Assembly (NCBI GenBank): GCA_030682075.1
Contig: JAUXRH010000005.1
Location: 1-32,920 of the forward strand
Length of the DNA: 32,920 nt
Source: Nitrosomonas sp.
Lineage (GTDB): Bacteria; Pseudomonadota; Gammaproteobacteria; Burkholderiales; Nitrosomonadaceae
Direction of reading: 5' to 3'
Part shown: positions 1-7,740 of the stretch, in pieces
Layout: each line of letters starts with the position of its first letter
Position numbering within the stretch: the stretch's first letter is position 1
Notes under the pieces: model-generated
The model's input: the letters and a program-made list of their open reading frames with translations, nothing else
The model's database searches: none
Told to the model about the DNA's origin: nothing
Position numbers and translations under genes: made by a program

Positions 1-101
1 TACAAATTCCTTTGTTGTTGAGTGATGTGTTTGCCTGACAAATTCACCTCCTTTTTAAGAGGTAACTTTACATGCTTCTAATTTCACTCAACCGGCCAAG
101 T

Positions 102-134
102 TAATTGTCGTCATACCGGACAGGATAATTGTCG
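102..134. repeat. Direct repeat pair TAATTGTCG at the left sbcB junction
   Basis: TAATTGTCG occurs at 102-110 and again at 126-134, 24 bp apart, just before the point (about 138-143) where SbcB homology begins. The 1-128 stretch holds no gene I can support. Repeated motifs next to a gene truncation suggest the end of a lost or adjacent mobile element, but no transposase or matching inverted end is in the window, so this is inference only. Confidence 0.35.
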
Positions 135-845
135 CCTAATAAGCCAGAGTTCATTGCCCGCATTCACAGTGAGTTGGCGCAACCGGGTACTTGCGGTGTG
201 GGTTACAACACCTTGCGATTTGACGACGAGGTGACTCGTCATACTCTCTATCGCAACTTCTACGATCCCTACGCACGCGAGTGGCAGCAAGGCAATTCGC
301 GGTGGGACCTTATCGACCTGGTGCGCATGACCTATGTCTTGCGGCCGGATGGCATAGCCTGGCCCAGGCATGATGATGGCAGGCCCAGTTTCCGGCTTGA
401 GGATCTGGCTGCGGCCAACGGTATAGGTCATGAGTCCGCTCATGATGCGCTTTCCGACGTACGTGCCACCATTGGTTTGGCGCGCCTGATTCGTGATCGG
501 CAACCACGCCTCTATGACTGGCTATTTCAGCTTCGCAACAAACGAAAGGTGGCTGAACAGTTGGATCTGGTTGGGCACGAGCCTGTTTTACATACCTCAC
601 GCATGTATCCGTCGGAGACGGGTTGCACTGCGTTGGTTATGCCGTTGGTTGGGGAACCCGGCAACAATAACAGTGTGTTGGTCTACGATCTGCGCCAGGA
701 TCCGAATCCTTTCATCCTAAAAACCTCAGTTGAATGGAGTTTAAAGTGCGCTGATTTTTATTTTTGGCAAGGCACAATGAGGCGTAATAACGTGTTATTA
801 CAACGAACTGTAACGCAGCAAAAATTAAAAAGCGGCGTACTATAA
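129..845 (+). pseudogene. sbcB: sbcB (exonuclease I) remnant, 5' part, truncated and interrupted
   Basis: SbcB is a 3'-to-5' single-strand DNA exonuclease of the DnaQ/DEDD fold (about 475 residues in E. coli). This frame matches its middle portion: YNTLRFDDEV (exonuclease motif II with its Asp), SRWDL, PSFRLE and HDALSDVRATI (motif III) are all recognisable. The first ~80 residues, including motif I with the catalytic Asp-x-Glu, are missing, so the fragment cannot be an active exonuclease. Homology ends at codon 195 (position 715), where a short element is inserted; codons 716-845 are encoded by that element and give a foreign tail. The TTG at 129 is only the first possible start, not a true one. 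GC in lines I counted is about 60 percent, well above the neighbours. Confidence 0.88.
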
Positions 846-951
846 ACACCATAGTTTGACTCACCATTTGGGTGAGTCGGCATTTGTTCGAATTGTCTCA
901 TGTATTCATATCGTTAGTCATCTCGGATAACGGTCAACTGAGGTTTTTAGG
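716..951. mobile_element. 236-bp MITE-like element inserted in sbcB, with 5-bp target duplication
   Basis: The left end CCTAAAAACCTCAGTTGA (716-733) is the exact reverse complement of the right end (934-951). TTCAT flanks the element on both sides (711-715 and 952-956), the signature of a transposition target duplication. Deleting the element plus one TTCAT joins codon ...TTC-AT to G at 957 and restores the sbcB frame exactly. No transposase is encoded, so it is non-autonomous. Inside are a stem of GACTCACC/GGTGAGTC (858-865/871-878) and a palindrome TAATAAC-GT-GTTATTA near 785-800. I cannot assign the parent IS family from these ends with confidence. Confidence 0.9.
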
Positions 952-954
952 TTC

Positions 955-1569
955 ATGGGTTTGGACGTGGAGGGTCTCCGTGATCGCCTGTTCACCCGGG
1001 CCGAGGATTTATCAGAGGGTGTGGAGCGTCTGTCGGTCAAATCCGTGAAGATCAACAAGTGTCCGGCCCTGGCACCCCGGAAGACGCTCGATGAATCGAC
1101 TGCCGGGCGTATCGCAATCGATCTGGATGCTTGTGCCCGGCATTGGGAGCTATTGAGTGCGGACAAGGGCTTCATACAGCGAGTAGCACAAGCCTACAGC
1201 AGCAGGGAATTCAGCCCCGCCGGAGATGTGGATGTGGCGCTGCATGATGGTTTCCTCAGTGATGCTGACCGTTCGCTGCTGACCAGGGTGCGCGACGCAT
1301 CGAAGCAGGAACTTGCGCAAACACGTTTCGATTTTCACGATAAACGGTTACCAGAACTGTTGTTCCGCTACCGTGCCTGCAACTGGCCAGAGACATTGTC
1401 GGCCGAGGAAGCGCAACGGTGGGAGGCGTTTTGTCGCCATCGCCTCCAGGATGCAGATGGGGGTGGCAGTATTACCCTGGCGGAATACCGCGAACGGATT
1501 GCTCAGTTACGGATTGCGTGTGACGGTGATGCAGCTGCACAGCGGATACTGGGTGCAATGGATGAATGA
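955..1569 (+). pseudogene. sbcB: sbcB (exonuclease I) remnant, 3' part
   Basis: This 204-residue frame is the C-terminal part of SbcB (SH3-like and helical extension region). Matches to the family include LRDRLFTRAEDL, VKINKCPALA, NVD/DVDVALHDGFLSDADR, FHDKRLPELLFRYRACNWPETL and a closing ERIAQLR stretch. It continues the 129-715 fragment directly once the 236-bp insertion is removed. The apparent ATG at 955 is an accident: its first two bases belong to the duplicated TTCAT. Without the N-terminal nuclease domain it cannot be functional. GC is about 58-62 percent in lines I counted (1021-1140), higher than most of the window, which suggests acquisition from a higher-GC relative. Confidence 0.88.
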
Positions 1570-1671
1570 GGGAAGGGGCTTGCATAGGGGGGCGACAACT
1601 ATCCTGACACAAGGGCAACCCATAAAGAGCGCCCATCAGGATGTCGCCAAGTCTTCTTTGGAGGGCAAAAA

Positions 1672-1738
1672 ATGTTGTCCAAATGTTGGCCAAACCATGC
1701 CCAATGTAGCCCAAATCATGCCCATTTCTGGGCAACAT
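1672..1738. repeat. Degenerate 11-bp tandem repeats with a GNRA-loop hairpin
   Basis: Five consecutive units are readable: ATGTTGTCCAA (1672-1682), ATGTTGGCCAA (1683-1693), ACCATGCCCAA (1694-1704), TGTAGCCCAA (1705-1714) and ATCATGCCCA (1715-1724). The last merges into an inverted repeat TGCCCA-TTTC-TGGGCA (1719-1734); on the minus strand its loop is GAAA. The block lies just beyond the 3' end of ssrA, so the hairpin would sit in the read-through transcript of tmRNA. No T-tract follows, so a classical terminator is not supported. Confidence 0.6.
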
Positions 1739-1771
1739 ATATTTGTAACACTTTGTTTTTATTAATAAAAA

Positions 1772-2136
1772 TGGTGGAGACGGCGGGAATCGAACCCGCG
1801 TCCGCAAGTCCTCTACAGACAGTTCTACATACTTAGCCATATTATTTAATTTGACCTCGGCAACCGCTAACTGGCAAGCTGATGACAGGCGAGTCACCTT
1901 GCGTTTAACATTCTGTAAAGTGACCCTACAGAATGCGATCCTTGTTAATGACTCTGCTGTCTGTTGCCAGACCCGGCGTTAAGGCCCGCCGGTGCAGAGG
2001 CTAGCCGTTTTTTAGGCGGCTAAAGCGTAGTTTTCGTCGTTTGCGACTAAAGTTTTCCAGATGGATTTACGAGGTAGTCTGGTCCTCGGTATGCCCTGCG
2101 CTGCTTTGCAACCCACGTCGAAACCAAGTCGTCCCC
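1772..2136 (-). ncRNA. ssrA: Transfer-messenger RNA (tmRNA), ssrA
   Basis: tmRNA rescues ribosomes stalled on broken mRNAs and tags the nascent peptide for proteolysis. On the minus strand the gene starts GGGGAC (2136-2131) and ends GTCTCCACCA (to 1772); these pair as the tRNA-like acceptor stem and CCA is encoded. The T-arm GGTTCGAATCCC-like segment is visible at about 1785-1800. The resume codon and tag lie at 2044-2012 and read ANDENYALAA followed by TAA, a standard betaproteobacterial-type tag. Length is 365 nt. It is a one-piece tmRNA, not the permuted form. An upstream promoter is recognisable at 2158-2185. Confidence 0.97.
2012..2044 (-). other. ssrA: ssrA proteolysis-tag reading frame (ANDENYALAA-stop)
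   Basis: Reading the minus strand from 2044, GCA AAC GAC GAA AAC TAC GCT TTA GCC GCC TAA gives the ten-residue tag ANDENYALAA and stop. The C-terminal LAA is the degron recognised by ClpXP-type proteases in known systems. Confidence 0.95.
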
Positions 2137-2157
2137 GGTAATCTTTGCGGTATTCAT

Positions 2158-2185
2158 AAGATAGTGACGGAATTGAAAAGTTCAA
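2158..2185 (-). promoter_or_regulatory. Probable sigma-70 promoter of ssrA
   Basis: On the minus strand TTGAAC (2185-2180) and TATCTT (2163-2158) are separated by 16 bp. Transcription would start about 15 nt before the mature 5' GGGGAC, which fits a short leader removed by RNase P. Confidence 0.55.
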
Positions 2186-2210
2186 TCCTATCGGTCGTGC
2201 ATTCTAACAT

Positions 2211-2858
2211 CTAAAGGTAGGTAAGCAAGTCTTGTGGATGGTCAATCAGATATTTTGCCCCCCAGGTTTCTGGTGACTGGCCATTGCCAAGGTAACCGTA
2301 TCTGGCGATGATTGGTTCCATTTCTGCTGCCAGGCTGGCTGTTACGTCACGCATATCATCGCCCAAATAGATACAATCGGACGGAGCAACGGCCAGTTTT
2401 CGACTGGCAACCAATAATGGTTCAGGATGCGGTTTGGTGTGTGTGGTTTCGTCACCACTAATGACGCAGGCGGCCCGTAGCTGCAACCCCAGTTGTTGTA
2501 TCAGTGGATGAGTAAAACGAGCAGGTTTGTTGGTCACAATGCCCCAAGGTAAACTGCGAGCATCCAGTTGATCCAATAGCTCGATCATGCCTGGAAATAA
2601 ACAGGTGTCATGACACAGATGCTCGGTATAAAAATCCAGGAATTCATCGCGCATCAAGTCATAACCGTCATCACCGGGCTTGATATTGAATCCAAGTCCT
2701 AACAAGCCACGCGAGCCAGCGGATGCTTCGGTACGGATAGCAGCAATGGGTAAGGGGGTGAACCCACGCGCAATGCGCTGTCGGTTAAGTGCATGGCCCA
2801 GATCCGGTGCGGTATCTGCGACTGTTCCGTCGAGATCAAAAAGAACGGCTTTAATCAT
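2211..2858 (-). CDS. gph: HAD-family phosphatase (phosphoglycolate phosphatase Gph / MupP type)
   Basis: A haloacid dehalogenase superfamily phosphatase of 215 residues. All four motifs are present: FDLDGTVADT near the N-terminus (nucleophile Asp and general acid Asp), VTNKP (motif II Thr), KPHPEPL (motif III Lys) and GDDMRD (motif IV acidic pair). The helical cap lies between motifs I and II. The start is taken at ATG 2858, which has AGGTGA about 10 nt upstream; a TTG one codon earlier is less likely. It lies 17 nt after ubiG on the same strand. Two roles fit: 2-phosphoglycolate phosphatase, or MupP (N-acetylmuramate-6-phosphate phosphatase), which also sits beside ubiG in pseudomonads. The sequence alone does not decide the substrate. 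Confidence 0.85.
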   Translation of the reverse strand: MIKAVLFDLDGTVADTAPDLGHALNRQRIARGFTPLPIAAIRTEASAGSRGLLGLGFNIKPGDDGYDLMRDEFLDFYTEHLCHDTCLFPGMIELLDQLDARSLPWGIVTNKPARFTHPLIQQLGLQLRAACVISGDETTHTKPHPEPLLVASRKLAVAPSDCIYLGDDMRDVTASLAAEMEPIIARYGYLGNGQSPETWGAKYLIDHPQDLLTYL

Positions 2859-2875
2859 CAATTAGTATCACCTGA

Positions 2876-3583
2876 TTAGGTGCGATATGCCATGATGTAG
2901 TTCACGCTGGAATCCGCTTCAAGCGCGTAGACTTTGGTTAATGGGTTGTAGGTCATGCCAATAATCTTTTCTTCTGACAGATTCGCTTTGCGCGCCATGC
3001 GCGCAAGTTCTGAGGGTTTAATGAATTTGGCATAGTCGTGCGTGCCACGTGGGAGCAGGTTGAGTACATACTCTGCGCCAATGATGGCAAACAGGTAGGA
3101 TTTTGGGTTGCGGTTGATGGTTGAGAAGAAAACCCAGCCATTTGGTTTGGTAAGCTCGGCACATGCTTTTATGACACTCATGGGGTTCGGGACATGTTCC
3201 AGCATTTCCATGCAGGTGACGATATCATAGTGCTGTGGTTGTTCTTTGGCGAGTGATTCTACGGTGATCTTGCGATAATCAACCAGGTTTCCACTTTCCA
3301 GAAGGTGAAGTCTGGCGACTTTCAGGGCTTTATCACTCTGGTCAATACCGGTAACATTTGCCCCTCGTACTGCCATGCTTTCTGACAGGATGCCGCCACC
3401 ACAACCAACATCAAGTACGGACTTGCCTTCCATCCCCGCAAGTTTTTCAATGTAATTTAGCCGTAATGGGTTGATTTCATGCAACGGTTTGAATTCACTA
3501 TTAGGATCCCACCAGCGGTGAGCCAGTTGACTAAATTTCTCAACTTCCAGCGGATCAACATTTATACCCTCATTATTTTTCAT
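2876..3583 (-). CDS. ubiG: Ubiquinone biosynthesis O-methyltransferase UbiG
   Basis: UbiG carries out both O-methylations in ubiquinone synthesis using S-adenosylmethionine. The 235-residue product shows the family's N-terminal [20 protein letters not shown] and [10 protein letters not shown], the SAM-binding glycine loop [13 protein letters not shown], the acidic ribose-contacting GID segment, CMEMLEHV and [22 protein letters not shown] near the C-terminus is also characteristic. The chosen ATG at 3583 has AAAGGA at good spacing; an earlier ATG at 3601 overlaps the mtaD stop (TAATG) and would add six residues. Placement directly after mtaD is notable because UbiG releases S-adenosylhomocysteine, one of the compounds MtaD can deaminate. 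Confidence 0.95.
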   Translation of the reverse strand: MKNNEGINVDPLEVEKFSQLAHRWWDPNSEFKPLHEINPLRLNYIEKLAGMEGKSVLDVGCGGGILSESMAVRGANVTGIDQSDKALKVARLHLLESGNLVDYRKITVESLAKEQPQHYDIVTCMEMLEHVPNPMSVIKACAELTKPNGWVFFSTINRNPKSYLFAIIGAEYVLNLLPRGTHDYAKFIKPSELARMARKANLSEEKIIGMTYNPLTKVYALEADSSVNYIMAYRT

Positions 3584-3600
3584 TGGTTTTCCTTTGCCCA

Positions 3601-4935
3601 TTATTGTGTGCCAGTTGCTCTGATACGTTGTTGCCAGGATGTTGCTCGGTGATATAGTTCTAATTCATCCAAGGTGGTTAGTTGCCTATCTTTCAGCAGT
3701 ATTTTACCATTTACCCATACATGGCTCACATGTTCACGACCAGCGGTATATACAAGATGTGAAACCGGGTCATAACAGGGGATAAGATTAATATCAGAAA
3801 AGTCTACCGCCGTGATATCTGCAGCTTTTCCAGTAGTTAGTGAACCTGTTATTTGGTCTAGTCCTAATGCACGGGCACTGGCTAGCGTTGCCATCTGCAG
3901 CGCTTTGTATGCAGTCAAAACATCGGCACGCCCACTTTCGGCCTTGGCGAGTAGTGCTGTCAGTCGCATTTCCTCAAACATGTCGAGACGGTTATTGCTG
4001 GCAGCGCCGTCAGTCCCCAGGCCCACATTGATATCCTGATCCAATAATGAGGCAACAGGCGCGAATCCATTGGCAAGTTTCATGTTTGAAGAAGGGCAGT
4101 GGGCTATACTGCAACCATGTTGCTTCATTAACCTGATTTCTTCATCGGTAAGGTGCACCATGTGCACAGCGATCAAGTTTGGACTGAATAAGCCAAGCTT
4201 GTGCAGGCGTTCAATTGGGCGCATTCCAGTTGTTTCCAGACTAATTTTGATTTCATCCTTTGTTTCGTGCAGGTGGAGGTGTATTGGTAAATCAAGCTGT
4301 TCGGCGTAGGTAAGCACATTAGCAAAAGCCTTGTCGCTTACCGTATAGGGTGCATGTGGTGCGAAGCAGAATGACAGGAGCGGATGTTGATGATATTTGT
4401 CCCGTAAAGCTAACCCTTTTGCCAGGTAATCATCTGCATCACTGGCGTAAGTGGTGGGAAAATCAATGATAATCATACCAATAGCCGCACGAATTCCGAC
4501 TGCCAGTGCAGCTTCTGTTGCAGCCTCTGGATAGAAATACATATCGTTAAAGCATGTGATGCCACCTCTTAACATTTCGGCGCAAGCTAAACGGGTCCCA
4601 TCAAAGACAAAATCAGGATCAACGTGTTGACTTTCCGTCGGCCAAATATGCTTATTGAGCCATTCCATTAAGGGCAGATCATCGGCCAGGCCACGCATCA
4701 ATGACATGGCGGCATGGGTGTGCAAGTTAATCAGGCCAGGAATTAATACATGATTGCCCAACACAATCCGTTCTTGCGGGTTAAACTGTGTAAGTGCCTG
4801 TACTATTGGTATAATCGCTATGATGATGCCCTTATCAATTGCAATGGCATGATTTAACAATACAGTGTCAGCAGGTTCTACCGGGACAATCCAGCGCGCC
4901 TCGAGTAACGTGTCGATGTTTACAAGATGGGTCAT
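3601..4935 (-). CDS. mtaD: 5-methylthioadenosine / S-adenosylhomocysteine deaminase (MtaD), amidohydrolase family
   Basis: A metal-dependent amidohydrolase of the TRZ/ATZ group, 444 residues, expected to deaminate MTA and SAH to the inosine forms. Metal ligands are visible: H72 and H74 in LHTHAAMS, the HLHLHETK segment near residue 220, the HMVHL His near 257 and Asp in [10 protein letters not shown] near 306. The C-terminal small beta domain contains the [11 protein letters not shown] strand pair common to the family. It is first in a minus-strand group with ubiG (1-nt overlap) and the HAD phosphatase, about 225 bp downstream of ompA and separated from it by a terminator. Other amidohydrolase substrates (guanine, 8-oxoguanine) are possible, but the MtaD assignment is the closest fit. 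Confidence 0.88.
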   Translation of the reverse strand: MTHLVNIDTLLEARWIVPVEPADTVLLNHAIAIDKGIIIAIIPIVQALTQFNPQERIVLGNHVLIPGLINLHTHAAMSLMRGLADDLPLMEWLNKHIWPTESQHVDPDFVFDGTRLACAEMLRGGITCFNDMYFYPEAATEAALAVGIRAAIGMIIIDFPTTYASDADDYLAKGLALRDKYHQHPLLSFCFAPHAPYTVSDKAFANVLTYAEQLDLPIHLHLHETKDEIKISLETTGMRPIERLHKLGLFSPNLIAVHMVHLTDEEIRLMKQHGCSIAHCPSSNMKLANGFAPVASLLDQDINVGLGTDGAASNNRLDMFEEMRLTALLAKAESGRADVLTAYKALQMATLASARALGLDQITGSLTTGKAADITAVDFSDINLIPCYDPVSHLVYTAGREHVSHVWVNGKILLKDRQLTTLDELELYHRATSWQQRIRATGTQ

Positions 4936-5097
4936 TCGTGTGGATACTGTTAATTAATGGATGAATCGACCGCAATGGCTAGAACCTGCAATCTCATCGC
5001 TTCCTGATGGATCGTTTGCTCAATACTGGGTTTTATGCCTTGATGGGAATGATTTTGTCGCATAATCCATCTGGTTTAGGAAAGCAAAGTCAGGGGA

Positions 5098-5147
5098 TTC
5101 CTAAAAAAAAGCCCTGCACAATGGCAGGGCTTTTTTTGATTTAGGAA
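5098..5147 (-). terminator. Strong intrinsic terminator of ompA
   Basis: AGCCCTGC (5110-5117) and GCAGGGCT (5124-5131) form an 8-bp GC-rich stem with a 6-nt loop and T-runs on both sides. Outer arms TTCCTAAA (5098-5105) and TTTAGGAA (5140-5147) can extend the stem. TTTAGGAA also occurs at 5075-5082, so TTCCTAAA has two possible partners. It lies 14 nt after the ompA stop. Confidence 0.88.
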
Positions 5148-5160
5148 TGAGAACGTTTAT

Positions 5161-5838
5161 TTAGCGTGTACCCGTTACCTCGATCTCAACTCGGCGGTCA
5201 GGCGCGAGACAGTCTTTTAACGCGTTGCCGCTTCCAAGACCATGACAAGCGTTGCCTGTTACTGGATTGGCTTCACCTCGGCCTTCTGCAAATACACGGC
5301 TAGGGTCTATGCCATCAACAGTTACCAAATGATTCTTTACTGCTTCAGCGCGACGTAAAGAAAGATTTTTGTTGTAATTATCAGCACCGATACGATCAGC
5401 ATAACCAATGGCGGTGATGAGGTCATATTGAATATTTGTCAAACCTCTGGCGAATTCATCCAATGCTTGTATGCCTGCTGGCTTTAGTCTGGCACTATCA
5501 AAATCAAATAATGCGTCAGCAGAGAAAGTGACCGTTGGATGTGCTACTGGCGGCGTTGGTGCTGGTACCGGTGCTGGTGCTGGTGCAGCAGCAACTTGTT
5601 CTGGTTTTTTAACCAAATCAGGATCGCATTCAAATATTGCCATGGCAGGCGTCCAGTAACCGGTGCGCCAGCATTCGTCGTAAGCGTTTCTGACGACTAC
5701 GCCGCGATCATCAACAGCATAAGCTTCAGCCTTATTTGCTGTGCTTTCGTGTTCGTCTGCGGCGATGGCGGTTCCGGAGAATATCACCGGTAAAACCAAC
5801 ATTCCTAGTAGATATTTTTTCGTTGATATTATCTTCAT
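5161..5838 (-). CDS. OmpA-family outer membrane protein (peptidoglycan-binding domain)
   Basis: A 225-residue secreted protein. A signal peptide covers about residues 1-26 (Lys-rich start, hydrophobic core, cleavage after AIA-A). A short region with two Cys (DECW and FECD) follows, then a Pro/Ala-rich linker around residues 83-100. The C-terminal OmpA/MotB domain (about 102-225) has LFDFDSARLKPAG, IGYADRIGADNYN, LSLRRAEAV and the DRRVEIEV motif that binds meso-diaminopimelate in peptidoglycan. There is no eight-stranded beta barrel, so it probably anchors the outer membrane to the wall as a soluble or peripheral protein. AAGGA lies upstream of the ATG. It is monocistronic, with its own terminator. 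Such OmpA proteins are usually abundant. Confidence 0.9.
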   Translation of the reverse strand: MKIISTKKYLLGMLVLPVIFSGTAIAADEHESTANKAEAYAVDDRGVVVRNAYDECWRTGYWTPAMAIFECDPDLVKKPEQVAAAPAPAPVPAPTPPVAHPTVTFSADALFDFDSARLKPAGIQALDEFARGLTNIQYDLITAIGYADRIGADNYNKNLSLRRAEAVKNHLVTVDGIDPSRVFAEGRGEANPVTGNACHGLGSGNALKDCLAPDRRVEIEVTGTR

Positions 5839-6189
5839 AATATTGTCCTTTTTAGAGAGAAGTTTAGTTCTAAAAGCTGCCCGTTGTTGGCACAGATAAA
5901 AAACGGCATTGCCAGTTAATATAATGATGAAAATTTGCAGTTTATATTAATATGCTTCTATTCTGCACATTGTATCATTATGGATTTATATGATTAATTT
6001 TGTCAAATCCAGCTGTTGTTAAAACGCAACATAGCATGGGGTTGGTTGTATGATTTTTGCCACTTTAACGTATTATTTTTTAGTAAAAAAAATTATTATC
6101 TGTTTGTCTTGTTCTTGTTTGCCAGTTAGTATGCCATCGTTTTACGGTACTATCACACGGAAATTCAATTATCCTTGGAAATAATTTCA
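5839..6189. other. AT-rich divergent intergenic region (ompA / ABC operon)
   Basis: A 351-bp gap with no gene I can support. It must carry the ompA promoter and leader (minus) and the ABC operon promoter (plus). It is strongly AT-rich, with an AT-only inverted repeat at about 6070-6099 and TTGCCAGTTA repeated at 5909-5918 and 6119-6128. I could not single out a convincing -35/-10 pair. Confidence 0.5.
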
Positions 6190-6942
6190 ATGACTGAACA
6201 AGTTGCATCAATAACTGTGTCTGCACAGAATTTATGTCGTGATTTTGGTAAATATGTGGCCGTGCGAGGTGTTAACCTGGAATTAAAACGAGGAGAAGTG
6301 CTAGGGTTACTTGGTCCCAATGGCGCAGGCAAAACAACGACTATGCGCATGCTCACGGGTAATCTTGCGCCGAGTAGTGGCAGCATGGAAATCTGTGGCG
6401 TGGATTTTCTGGATAAACCACGTGAAGCTAAGGCATTTATTGGTTATTTGCCAGAAACACCGCCGCTCTATCAGGAAATGACAGTAGATGAATACTTGAA
6501 ATTTGTCGCCAAGCTGCATCGGATGGCCTATCACACGATCTGTGCGGCACTGGATAATGTCAAACCACGTTGCGGTTTGGATGATATGGGTAAACGTCTG
6601 ATCAGTACCTTATCAAAAGGTTATCAACAACGTGTGGGTATTGCACAAGCAATTATCCATGATCCTGATGTAATTATTCTCGATGAGCCAACAGTGGGTC
6701 TTGATCCCAATCAAATGCGTGAGATTCGTACGTTGATCCGTGAACTGGGTGCCGTGCGTAGCGTGATTCTCTCAACACATATTTTGTCAGAAGTTGAAGC
6801 TGTATGTGATCGAGTCCAGATTATGCATCAAGGGCGCATCGTATTTAGTGATACGCTAGCTGGGTTGAAGCAGAGAGAAGCAGATCTGGAGGAAATTTTT
6901 TCACAGCTCACCGCGAGCAACGAACACGCTGGAAGCTATTAA
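6190..6942 (+). CDS. ABC transporter ATP-binding protein, GldA/CcmA type
   Basis: The cytoplasmic ATPase of a Gld-type ABC system, 250 residues. Visible motifs in order: Walker A GPNGAGKTTT, Q-loop region YLPETPPLYQEMTV, signature LSKGYQQRVG (a common variant of LSGGQ), Walker B VIILDEPTVGLDP and the switch His in STHIL. ATG 6190 is preferred over the TTG at 6175 because TTGGA sits about 10 nt upstream. It is the first of four genes with short gaps (4 nt to the permease). In Bacteroidetes GldA-GldF-GldG are needed for gliding; in proteobacteria the homologous cassette has no established substrate. The first six residues of the longer frame have no support. Confidence 0.9.
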   Translation: MTEQVASITVSAQNLCRDFGKYVAVRGVNLELKRGEVLGLLGPNGAGKTTTMRMLTGNLAPSSGSMEICGVDFLDKPREAKAFIGYLPETPPLYQEMTVDEYLKFVAKLHRMAYHTICAALDNVKPRCGLDDMGKRLISTLSKGYQQRVGIAQAIIHDPDVIILDEPTVGLDPNQMREIRTLIRELGAVRSVILSTHILSEVEAVCDRVQIMHQGRIVFSDTLAGLKQREADLEEIFSQLTASNEHAGSY

Positions 6943-6946
6943 TCAC

Positions 6947-7690
6947 ATGATTGCTACGATTGCATGGAAAGAACTGAAAGTATTATTTTCCTCGCCATTG
7001 GCGTGGACGCTCCTTGCGCTGATGCAGTTGGTATTCGCATGGATTTTTTTAGGTCGTCTTGATGCATTTCTGGAAATACAATCACAATTAATGCTAATTG
7101 CTAATCCACCTGGCGTAACAGAGATTATAATCGTGCCAGTATTTGCGATGGCTGCCATTGTTTTGTTGATGATTACACCGCTGTTAACCATGCGCCTTCT
7201 GGCTGAAGAGCGGCGTAATCACACCCTGATTCTGCTTATTTCTGCGCCGGTTACCATCACCGATATCATCCTGGGTAAATTTGTTGGCTTGATGATTTTT
7301 TTTATTGGCATGATTGCACTGGTTATAGGGTTATCCATTACATTGCTGGTGGGAGGAACGCTGGACTTTGGTTTATTACTGAGTAATATCGTCGGCTTGC
7401 TTCTGGTTGCTGCCTGCTTTGCTTCATTGGGACTTTATATTTCCAGTCTTACCGATAATCCGGCGATTGCCGCAGCAGGGTCATTAGGTTTGCTGTTGGG
7501 ATTGTGGGTGGTAGATATCGTTGCAAGTGATATGGATAGCTTTGCCCGAAATTTTTCCCTGCTTAAACATTATGAGAATTTCAATCGTGGCATGATCGAT
7601 ACCTTCAGTATCGCTTATTTCATCCTGTTTATTATTACATTTCTAATATTAACCATCCGTCGTTTGGATGGTGAACGATTGCATGGTTAG
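6947..7690 (+). CDS. ABC-2 type permease, GldF-like
   Basis: A 247-residue inner-membrane permease with about six hydrophobic segments (roughly residues 18-38, 60-80, 104-130, 142-165, 174-195 and 220-240). It begins MIATIAWKELKVLFSSPLAW, the KEL..F.SP start typical of this permease family, and contains MRLLAEERRNHTLILLISAPVT after the second membrane segment, also typical of ABC-2 permeases. It follows the ATPase by 4 nt, so the two are presumably co-translated. No substrate can be read from the sequence. Confidence 0.88.
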   Translation: MIATIAWKELKVLFSSPLAWTLLALMQLVFAWIFLGRLDAFLEIQSQLMLIANPPGVTEIIIVPVFAMAAIVLLMITPLLTMRLLAEERRNHTLILLISAPVTITDIILGKFVGLMIFFIGMIALVIGLSITLLVGGTLDFGLLLSNIVGLLLVAACFASLGLYISSLTDNPAIAAAGSLGLLLGLWVVDIVASDMDSFARNFSLLKHYENFNRGMIDTFSIAYFILFIITFLILTIRRLDGERLHG

Positions 7691-7740
7691 GCATACAGTT
7701 CAAATTTCCTTTTCATATTATTTTTAATATTTTCACTGGA

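Noticed and set aside
310-600. Antisense reading frames opposite sbcB and many other genes
   Set aside because: They have no family-like features, no ribosome sites and mirror the codon structure of the sense genes.
1672-1724. Short regular repeats resembling a CRISPR array
   Set aside because: The units are contiguous 11-mers with no unique spacers and no cas genes nearby.
5539-5793. Low-complexity Cys/Trp-rich frame opposite ompA
   Set aside because: It is the antisense image of the Pro/Ala linker of OmpA.
5909-6128. Direct repeat TTGCCAGTTA at 5909-5918 and 6119-6128
   Set aside because: Only 10 bp in an AT-rich 351-bp gap, with no inverted partners or target duplication; chance is a sufficient explanation.
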